Shown: positions 1 to 5,272 of the stretch, piece after piece | Numbering within the stretch: the stretch's first letter is position 1 | How the letters are laid out: each line of letters starts with the position of its first letter | From: Rhodanobacteraceae bacterium | GTDB lineage: Bacteria; Pseudomonadota; Gammaproteobacteria; Xanthomonadales; SZUA-5 | Direction of reading: 5' to 3' | DNA length: 7,020 bases | NCBI GenBank assembly: GCA_003233535.1 | Contig: QIMA01000135.1 | Span: 1 to 7,020, forward strand | Made by a program: the position numbers and the translations under genes | Notes under the pieces: generated by a model | The model's database searches: none | Seen by the model: the letters and a program-made list of their open reading frames with translations, nothing else | What the model was told of the DNA's origin: nothing

Positions 1-1184
1 TGGAAACTAGGGATAACGCCAACAGTCAGTTACGAAGCGCATTGGCTAGGCACTCTGGCGAGTCCGCCATCGTCTACTGCAGCAGTCGCCAGCGCTGCGA
101 AAAAGTGGCAGCGCAGCTGACTGAAAAGGGGATCAGCGCCCTGCCCTACCATGCCGGTATGAGTGCGGAGCAACGGCGCCAGAACCAGCAGAGCTTCATC
201 TATGACGAGGTCGACGTGATGGTCGCCACCATCGCCTTTGGCATGGGCATCGATAAACCCGATGTTCGATTGGTGGCGCACTTAGATCTGCCGCGCAGCT
301 TGGAGGGCTACTACCAGGAGACCGGCCGCGCCGGTCGCGACGGCTTACCCGCCGAGGTGTGCATGATTTGGGGGCTCGCCGATGTCATCCAGCAACGCCG
401 CTGGATCGACCAATCTGACGCAGGCGAGCAGCGCAAGCGCTTAGAACGAGGGAAACTGGATCAACTTCTAGCTTATGCCGAGAGCATCACCTGCCGGCGA
501 CGCTTGTTGCTTGGCGCGTTCGGTGAGGACTATCCCAAGGACTGCGGCAACTGCGACAACTGCCTACAGCCGCCGGAGACCTGGGACGCCACCGAGGCAG
601 CGCAAAAGGCACTATCGACGGTCTATCGAACCGGCCAGCGATTCGGCGCGCAGTATCTGGTCAAAGTTCTGCGTGGTGCCGATGATGAACGGATTCGCGC
701 CAACGCCCACGACCAGCTTTCGACCTTCGGCATTGGTAGCGACTTGGATGAGCGCAGTTGGCGCGGCCTGTTCCGCCAGTTGGTCTGTTTGAGTCTGCTC
801 GATCCGGATGAGGAAGGCATGGGCGGCTTGCGCCTGAGCCCCACGGCCAGACCCGTGCTGCGCGGCGAACAAACGCTGCAGCTACGCAAAGAGCAAGCGC
901 CCGTCCGCGCCAGCAAAACCAAAAGCGTGCGCACCGAACTCAACCTCAGCGGTGCCGCCTTGGAGCGGTGGGAAGCGGTCCGCGCCGAACGCGCCAATCT
1001 AGCGCGCGAGCAAGGCGTCCCGGCTTATGTGATATTTCACGACAGTACGCTGCAAATCATGGCCGAGCAGTGCCCTACGGACCTTGATCAAATGGCGCAA
1101 GTGCCCGGCGTAGGCGCCGTGAAGCTGGAGCGATACGGGGAAGCATTCTTAGAGGCACTGAACGGGGGCGCTCGCTCAGTCTGA
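1..1184 (+). CDS. recQ: ATP-dependent DNA helicase RecQ, C-terminal part (5' end outside window)
   Basis: RecQ is a 3'-5' superfamily 2 DNA helicase that acts in recombination and repair of stalled forks. The frame is open from base 3 to the TGA at 1182-1184, giving about 393 residues. E. coli RecQ has about 610, so roughly 215 N-terminal residues with the Walker A and DEAH motifs lie outside the window. Visible in order are helicase motif IV (SAIVYCSSRQ, from about 63), motif V (VATIAFGMGIDKPDVR, about 222-270) and motif VI (QETGRAGR, 315-338). Next comes the RecQ zinc site, with Cys codons at 492, 543, 552 and 561, a C-x16-C-x2-C-x2-C spacing equal to that of E. coli RecQ. A winged-helix RQC region (about 590-860) and a C-terminal HRDC domain (about 1010-1165, PGVGAVKLERYG) follow. 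The protein looks intact. A TTG at 42 could be read as a start but is internal. Its stop overlaps the end of the opposite small gene by 9 bp. Confidence 0.96.
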   Translation, partial: ETRDNANSQLRSALARHSGESAIVYCSSRQRCEKVAAQLTEKGISALPYHAGMSAEQRRQNQQSFIYDEVDVMVATIAFGMGIDKPDVRLVAHLDLPRSLEGYYQETGRAGRDGLPAEVCMIWGLADVIQQRRWIDQSDAGEQRKRLERGKLDQLLAYAESITCRRRLLLGAFGEDYPKDCGNCDNCLQPPETWDATEAAQKALSTVYRTGQRFGAQYLVKVLRGADDERIRANAHDQLSTFGIGSDLDERSWRGLFRQLVCLSLLDPDEEGMGGLRLSPTARPVLRGEQTLQLRKEQAPVRASKTKSVRTELNLSGAALERWEAVRAERANLAREQGVPAYVIFHDSTLQIMAEQCPTDLDQMAQVPGVGAVKLERYGEAFLEALNGGARSV

Positions 1185-1325
1185 CGAGTTTTTCTTCGCC
1201 TTTCCATCGGACTGATCAGCTTTCGCCGCATCGCCCTGATCGCCAATCACGCCTTTCAGTGGGCACACGCTGAAGATCGGACACTTCTTGCAGCCTACGG
1301 TTAGAGCCAGGGGGCAAAGCGTCAT
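1176..1325 (-). CDS. Small four-cysteine protein, 49 aa, function unknown
   Basis: I recognise no named function. The ATG at 1325-1323 is chosen because an AAGGAG Shine-Dalgarno (complement of 1332-1337) lies 6 bases upstream; an in-frame ATG at 1388 has no such support and would add an unconvincing 21-residue leader. The product starts MTLCPLALTVGCKKCPIF and continues SVCPLKGVIGDQ. The cysteines at residues 4, 12, 15 and 21 form C-x7-C-x2-C-x5-C, two of them followed by proline and one in a CxxCP motif, which suggests a small metal-binding site or redox knuckle. The last 20 or so residues are charged and low-complexity (Asp, Lys, Ser) and are probably disordered. There is no signal peptide. 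The gene converges on recQ with overlapping stops and diverges from the TPR lipoprotein gene, so it is likely transcribed alone. A CGGTG/CACCG hairpin (1342-1355) sits just upstream of its ribosome binding site. That this is a real gene is inferred from the RBS and the compact cysteine core. Confidence 0.75.
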   Translation of the reverse strand: MTLCPLALTVGCKKCPIFSVCPLKGVIGDQGDAAKADQSDGKAKKNSSD

Positions 1326-1375
1326 CAAGAACTCCTTACTACGGTGTCGCCACCGATGCGGGGTGTTTTCTAATA

Positions 1376-1398
1376 CCGACAATTCCATTATCTGTCGG
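1376..1398. promoter_or_regulatory. Inverted repeat in divergent intergenic region, possible operator
   Basis: CCGACA (1376-1381) and TGTCGG (1393-1398) form a perfect 6-bp inverted repeat with an 11-bp AT-rich spacer. It lies midway between the start of the small four-cysteine gene (-) and the start of the TPR lipoprotein gene (+), where a dimeric regulator could act on both. No convincing -35/-10 pair was found on either strand, so the role is inferred from symmetry and position alone. Confidence 0.3.
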
Positions 1399-1443
1399 CA
1401 CTAGCCTGCGTACACTTGCACCATAGCGCATCAGGAACCACAC

Positions 1444-2859
1444 ATGGCAATAACCGCTAGACCAAGCCGCACGCCCCTTTTGAGGCTGGCGATCTCGGCG
1501 TTCATCTGGCTGCTACTCACGGCATGCGGGCAAGCGCCAGCGCCGGTACTACCCCTGCCAGATGGGATGCCCGAATCATTGCAGCAGTACGTGTCCGGAC
1601 TGCATAAAAGCGCGACGGCAGATCCCAGCGATTACCGCAAGCAAACAGAGCTGGCGCGAACCTACGCGGCCCACGAGTTTTGGGATCATGCGATTAGCGG
1701 ATTTCAAGCCGCAACGGTGATTGACCCCAGTAAACCGCAGCCATGGTTCCACTGGGCGCTCGCAGAACAACGACGCGGTGATGCCGATCGCGCCGCAGGT
1801 CTGCACGAACGCATCGCCGAGGACTTTCCGCGCTATCCCCCCAATCTTGATCGACTGGGCAACTTACGCCTCAAGCGAGGGGACCTCGGCGGCGCCGAGG
1901 ATGCTTATGCGACCCTGGTAGAAATCACGCCCAACCATCCGAACGGTCACATAGGCTTAGCGCAGGTACGACTGGCTGAGAAGAATTTTGAGTCTGCCGC
2001 GAGTGCCGCACGCCACGCACTGAGCAGCGCGCCAAGCGACAGGCGTGCCCATTACGCGCTAGGCCTCGCTTACCGTGGCCAAGGAAAGACCGAACTGGCG
2101 CGATCTTCCCTCGCCAGAGGCGCCGGCTCGGTGCCCAGCTTTGTCGTTGATCGATGGGAAACCGAGACGTGGCGGTTGGCACACACACCCGCCGTTGCAC
2201 TGGAATATGCGCGCCGGGCGGCCGCCGAATCGCAATTCCAACGAGCGACCAACCTAGCGCAGAAAGTCCTCAGCTGGGAACCAGAAAACATCGATGCTCT
2301 GAATGTGCTGGCAGTTGCCCAAATCGCGCAGAATCAGCCGCGGGAAGCGTGCCTAGCCTTAGCTCCAGCGCTGGCGCATGATTCACAGCATCTCGATACG
2401 CGGCTCAACTTGGCCAGTTGCTACGGTGCAATGGGAAATTCACAGGCGGCGCTATCACACGCTAATCTGGCCATTGAGATCCAGCCGAACAGTGCTCGCG
2501 CACACCACTTGCGAGCCAAGGCACTGATGGGAGGCAGCGGCACCAGCAATTTGGACGAGGCCATGAGCAGCTTGCAAAGATCGCTAGTATTGGACCCCTA
2601 TGAAGAGGGGGCCGAGCGAGAATTGGCATTCTTGAAACTCAATGCCGGCCAGTTGGATCAGGCCCAACAGCTGTTTGAGGGTCTGACCGTTTCTGATCCA
2701 AACGCACCCTGGGGCCATTTAGGGCTGAGCGAGGTTGCTTTCCGTCAGGGCAATACCGCACTGGTCCGCAAGGAACTAGCGAAGGCTCGCAAGATCGCAC
2801 CTACGCACCCTGGCGTGGCTTCATTGCAGTCTCGACTCAGCGCGATTGAGCAGCCATGA
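1444..2859 (+). CDS. TPR-repeat lipoprotein
   Basis: This is a 471-residue exported lipoprotein made almost wholly of tetratricopeptide repeats, helical hairpins that form protein-binding scaffolds. The N-terminus has basic residues, a hydrophobic stretch (about 12-25) and a lipobox L25-T26-A27-C28. Cys28 is followed by Gly, so in a Gram-negative cell the Lol system would be expected to send it to the outer membrane facing the periplasm (inference). About eleven 34-residue TPR-like units run from about residue 61 to 455, many ending in the typical Asp/Ala/Gln/Glu-Pro turn (for example IDP at 93-95, ITP at 161-163, EP at 279-280, LDP at 383-385). The unit around residues 225-250 is the least regular. 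The ATG at 1444 follows AGGAA (1433-1437) at good spacing. Its TGA overlaps the next gene's ATG as ATGA, which indicates translational coupling. TPR proteins are often encoded beside CRTAC1/ASPIC-type proteins, and a joint envelope role is inferred; no enzymatic motif is seen. Confidence 0.9.
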   Translation: MAITARPSRTPLLRLAISAFIWLLLTACGQAPAPVLPLPDGMPESLQQYVSGLHKSATADPSDYRKQTELARTYAAHEFWDHAISGFQAATVIDPSKPQPWFHWALAEQRRGDADRAAGLHERIAEDFPRYPPNLDRLGNLRLKRGDLGGAEDAYATLVEITPNHPNGHIGLAQVRLAEKNFESAASAARHALSSAPSDRRAHYALGLAYRGQGKTELARSSLARGAGSVPSFVVDRWETETWRLAHTPAVALEYARRAAAESQFQRATNLAQKVLSWEPENIDALNVLAVAQIAQNQPREACLALAPALAHDSQHLDTRLNLASCYGAMGNSQAALSHANLAIEIQPNSARAHHLRAKALMGGSGTSNLDEAMSSLQRSLVLDPYEEGAERELAFLKLNAGQLDQAQQLFEGLTVSDPNAPWGHLGLSEVAFRQGNTALVRKELAKARKIAPTHPGVASLQSRLSAIEQP

Positions 2860-4550
2860 AAAGATCGACGGTTCCGGTACTGGCCGCGATTGCCGTGCTC
2901 TTAGCTGGATGTCAGCCGGACGAGCAAAGCTCCAACAGCGGCATCGAAGTGTCAACTATTCCGGCAATCCCGAAACGCTGGTTCGAGTCCGTTGGAGCCG
3001 CTTCTGGAATCGATTTCGTCCACGACACCGGCGCGCCGAATGGTCAGTATTTTTACCCTGAGAGTATGGGTTCGGGGGTAGCGCTGTGCGATTTCGATAA
3101 TGACGGGGACCTCGATCTCTACCTAGTTCAGTCTGGTTCGTTGGATCCGAGAGCCGATCGCCAGACACAACCGAGCAATCGTTTATACAGCAACGACGGA
3201 AGCGGTCATTTCAGCGATACAACTGAATATTCAGGAACCGGAGACCGGGGCTACGGGATGGGCGCTAACTGCGCTGACGTCGACGCCGACGGTGACATCG
3301 ACCTGTATGTCACCAACGTTGGCGCCAATGTCCTCTACCTAAACCGCGGCGACGGCTCCTTCGTAAACTTCTCCACCGAGTCCGGCACTGCTCATCCAGG
3401 CTGGAGTGTGAGCAGCACATTCTTTGATGCCGATGGCGACCACGACCTCGATTTATTCGTGGTCAACTATCTGAACTGGACCGCAGAGGGGGAAGTTGTC
3501 TGCCGCGCGATCGACAATGAGCGTGAGTACTGCGGACCCGCAAATTATCGGGCGCCGGCAACCGATGCCTTATTCCTTAATCAGGGCGACGGGCGCTTCG
3601 TTGATGTCACCATTCAGGCCGGAATTGCCTCGACTACCGGCAACGGCCTCGGCGCCGTAAGCGCCGATTTCAACAACGACGGCCATGTCGACGTGTATGT
3701 TGCCAACGATCAGATGGCAAATCATCTGTGGATCGGCGATGGTCAGGGTAACTTCGTCGATCACGCGCTGTTGGCCGGCACGGCCTTCAATCGCGCGGGC
3801 CAGGCCGAGGCAGGAATGGGCGTGGTTGCCGAGGACATAGACGGCGATTCCGATCCAGATCTGCTGGTCACACATCTGCGCGGAGAGAGTAATACGCTCT
3901 ACGCCAATCAGCTCGACATCGAGCTACCGGGCGTATTCGAAGACATCAGTGCAATTGCCGGAGTAGGCGCTCCCAGCGTCCCCTATACCGGGTTCGGCAT
4001 CGGCGTAGTCGATTTCAACCAGGATGGACGACTTGACCTGTACATCGCCAACGGCCGCGTGGTGCGTGCTGTGCCGCTGCACGGTAACGATCCCTATGCA
4101 GAACCGGATCTGGTGTTTCGCGGCGTATCTGCAGGAAAGTTCGAGGCGCTCGAGTTAGACCAGAACACGGTCGCGAGCGGACGCGGCGCCGCTTTCGGCG
4201 ACATCGACGGCGACATCGACATCGATGTCATCGTTGCCAATCGCGACGCAGCGCCCTCCGTGCTGCTCAATGTCGCCTCATCCGGCCACGGCATAAGTTT
4301 TGCAGTGAAGGAACGCGACGGAACGGATGCATTGGGGGCCAAGCTCCTGTTGCGCGGTGCAAGTGATCAATGGCGCTACCTTACAAACGGCAATAGTTAC
4401 GCTTCAGCTAGCGCTCCACGCGCCCACTTCGGCATCGGTTCGGCTCAGCGGATCGAGACCATCTTGGTGTACTGGCGTGACGGCGAAATCACCGAATTCG
4501 GACCGTACGAAGCCGGCAAGCATCATCGCCTGCAGCGGCCCCAGCAATAG
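2856..4550 (+). CDS. CRTAC1-like lipoprotein: seven FG-GAP/VCBS repeats plus ASPIC/UnbV domain
   Basis: This 564-residue exported lipoprotein has a short basic start, a hydrophobic segment and lipobox L16-A17-G18-C19. The body carries seven Asp-rich calcium-type loops beginning at residues 79, 141, 191, 271, 327, 386 and 449 (for example DFDNDGDLD, DVDADGDID, DFNQDGRLD), spaced 50-80 residues apart. Seven such FG-GAP/VCBS units suit a seven-bladed integrin-like beta-propeller. Between repeats 3 and 4 is the family hallmark YCGPANYRAPATDALFLNQGD, in which Cys226 may pair with Cys216. Residues about 480-555 form an ASPIC/UnbV domain (GAKLLLRG, NGNSYASASAPRAHFGIG, LVYWRDGE). This architecture is known from animal CRTAC1 and many bacterial proteins, mostly without defined function; Ca2+-dependent binding or adhesion is likely. 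No strong RBS precedes the ATG, so translation probably depends on the overlapping upstream TPR gene. There is no obvious terminator before the downstream element. Confidence 0.92.
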   Translation: MKRSTVPVLAAIAVLLAGCQPDEQSSNSGIEVSTIPAIPKRWFESVGAASGIDFVHDTGAPNGQYFYPESMGSGVALCDFDNDGDLDLYLVQSGSLDPRADRQTQPSNRLYSNDGSGHFSDTTEYSGTGDRGYGMGANCADVDADGDIDLYVTNVGANVLYLNRGDGSFVNFSTESGTAHPGWSVSSTFFDADGDHDLDLFVVNYLNWTAEGEVVCRAIDNEREYCGPANYRAPATDALFLNQGDGRFVDVTIQAGIASTTGNGLGAVSADFNNDGHVDVYVANDQMANHLWIGDGQGNFVDHALLAGTAFNRAGQAEAGMGVVAEDIDGDSDPDLLVTHLRGESNTLYANQLDIELPGVFEDISAIAGVGAPSVPYTGFGIGVVDFNQDGRLDLYIANGRVVRAVPLHGNDPYAEPDLVFRGVSAGKFEALELDQNTVASGRGAAFGDIDGDIDIDVIVANRDAAPSVLLNVASSGHGISFAVKERDGTDALGAKLLLRGASDQWRYLTNGNSYASASAPRAHFGIGSAQRIETILVYWRDGEITEFGPYEAGKHHRLQRPQQ

Positions 4551-4585
4551 GTTCGAATACTGTGACGCAGCAGCGACCGCGTCCA

Positions 4586-4609
4586 GCTAGCCCGGATATT
4601 TCATGAACT
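4586..4609 (+). repeat. Left terminal inverted repeat of the MITE-like element (with flanking GCTAG)
   Basis: These 24 bases match the reverse complement of 4749-4772 at 23 of 24 positions; the only difference is G at 4605 against A in the partner. The first five bases are the G and CTAG of the presumed target, so the element's own repeat is about 19 bp. Confidence 0.88.
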
Positions 4610-4771
4610 CGCGCGATGATCGCGCAGGACATTGATTGCCCAGTGGTTTTTCACAGTGTTTTTTTCAAGAAAAGGGAGCGGTGTAGTGGTTCATACACCC
4701 GACTGAGAATTGTCGCTGGGCGATCAAAGGCCTAGCGAGGGCGCGTGAAGTTTATGAAATATCCGGGCTAG
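4587..4771. mobile_element. MITE-like non-autonomous element with terminal inverted repeats and CTAG duplication
   Basis: A core of 177 bp (4591-4767) starts with CCCGGATATTTCAT and ends with its near-exact reverse complement. Each end is flanked by CTAG (4587-4590 and 4768-4771), best read as a 4-bp target-site duplication inside a GCTAGC target. The inside has no usable ORF. It holds a perfect hairpin GCGCGAT-G-ATCGCGC (4611-4625), a 5-bp TTTTC/GAAAA palindrome in an AT-rich middle (about 4662-4673) and a GGTGTA/TACACC hairpin (4680-4699). It lies between convergent genes and ends exactly at the stop codon of the HPF-like gene. Short length, TIRs, TSD and lack of a transposase fit a MITE mobilised in trans. 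The CC-start ends and 4-bp duplication would suit an IS1380-like or IS5-like parent, but that is from memory and not tested. Confidence 0.8.
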
Positions 4772-4772
4772 C
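4749..4772 (-). repeat. Right terminal inverted repeat of the MITE-like element (with flanking CTAGC)
   Basis: This is the inverted partner of 4586-4609, with one mismatch in 24. The outermost CTAG (4768-4771) contains the TAG stop codon of the HPF-like gene, read on the minus strand. Confidence 0.88.
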
Positions 4773-5103
4773 CTGACGTCGGATGCAATCGTCGGCGCAA
4801 AGCCACGCTGCGCTTGGTCTGGTCGGCAAGCAGGCGAGCGAGCTTGCGCAGCGCTTGGTCTATTGCGTCGCCGACTGCAACGGCTCGCGCAGCGGCCCGC
4901 ACCCGGCGCCCGTCAACCAGTTCCACGGTCACCAAGCAGTGCTGATCGCGGCCACCCTTTGGCCCATTGTCGTCGGCAATTCGCACTTTGAGCGAACGCA
5001 CCCGTTGTTTGAAACGGTCGAGCAGCAAGCGACTTTGGCGCTGAACGAAGCCGTACTGATCGTGATCTTCAACTCCGGTTCGGCTAAGCAAATCGATTTG
5101 CAT
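4768..5103 (-). CDS. HPF/RaiA-like ribosome-associated (hibernation) protein
   Basis: This 111-residue protein resembles the HPF/RaiA (YfiA) family, whose members bind the 30S decoding region and silence or dimerise ribosomes in slow growth. Evidence is the beta-alpha-beta-like order: an N-terminal MQIDLLSR strand, a helix with RLLLDRFKQRV, the strand and loop VRIADDNGPKGGRDQHC typical of HPF-like proteins, a second strand pair (CLVTVELVDGRRVRAAARA) and a C-terminal helix AIDQALRKLARLL that matches the AID...KLARQL helix of E. coli HPF. The length fits the short HPF type, with no long-form dimerisation domain. The ATG at 5103 has a strong GGGAGG about 5 bases upstream. The TAG stop falls in the CTAG at the edge of the mobile element, so the C-terminus (LHPTSG) is intact. 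Upstream on the same strand is a c-di-GMP protein gene, 169 bp away. The assignment comes from residue patterns only, and the rRNA-binding function is inferred. Confidence 0.75.
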   Translation of the reverse strand: MQIDLLSRTGVEDHDQYGFVQRQSRLLLDRFKQRVRSLKVRIADDNGPKGGRDQHCLVTVELVDGRRVRAAARAVAVGDAIDQALRKLARLLADQTKRSVALRRRLHPTSG

Positions 5104-5179
5104 CCTTCCCTCCCAGTTGATTTATTGCCTGCGCAGTTTGCGCTCAAGCGGGGTAAAGGACCTGTTCAATCCGTGCAAA

Positions 5180-5245
5180 GTTTCCGCTCAGTTGTGGCGA
5201 TTTTCGGGCAGCGCCGAGTGTGGTGTCGCATAAGTGAGCGGAAAC
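5180..5245. repeat. Inverted repeat A in the leader upstream of the HPF-like gene
   Basis: GTTTCCGCTCA (5180-5190) is the perfect reverse complement of TGAGCGGAAAC (5235-5245), an 11-bp stem around a 44-base loop. The loop contains the left arm of inverted repeat B. It lies in the 169-bp gap between the GGDEF-EAL gene and the HPF-like gene. It could be an RNA stem in a read-through transcript or a pair of protein-binding sites. Confidence 0.7.
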
Positions 5246-5272
5246 AGTTCGAGTTACTTATACGACGCCACA
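5219..5272. repeat. Inverted repeat B abutting the stop of the GGDEF-EAL gene
   Basis: The arms 5219-5235 and 5256-5272 are 17 bases each and complementary at 15 positions. On the minus-strand transcript one of the two exceptions is a U-G wobble and the other a C-A mismatch. The loop is 20 bases and contains the right arm of inverted repeat A. The stem starts directly after the TAA at 5275-5273. It has no U-tract after it on the minus strand, so it is not a canonical intrinsic terminator; mRNA end protection, attenuation or a small repeat element are possible. Confidence 0.7.

Noticed and set aside
42..1184. TTG at 42 as start of a shorter RecQ-like protein
   Set aside because: The frame stays open to the left edge and the sequence before the TTG continues as helicase; a start here would remove the Walker A and DEAH motifs.
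1176..1388. ATG at 1388 as start of the small four-cysteine gene
   Set aside because: The internal ATG at 1325 has an AAGGAG site at ideal spacing, and the extra 21 residues overlap the divergent control region.
4197..4230. Tandem GACATCGAC-like repeat
   Set aside because: It is explained by the coding of the Asp-Ile-Asp-rich seventh calcium loop of the propeller protein, not by a separate DNA repeat.
4611..4625. GCGCGAT-G-ATCGCGC hairpin as a terminator for the lipoprotein operon
   Set aside because: It has no T-tract after it on either strand and lies inside the mobile element; it is better treated as internal element structure.
5104..5160. TTGAGC and TAAATC as a sigma-70 promoter for the HPF-like gene (minus strand)
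   Set aside because: The match to the -10 box is poor and the implied start would fall at the ribosome binding site.
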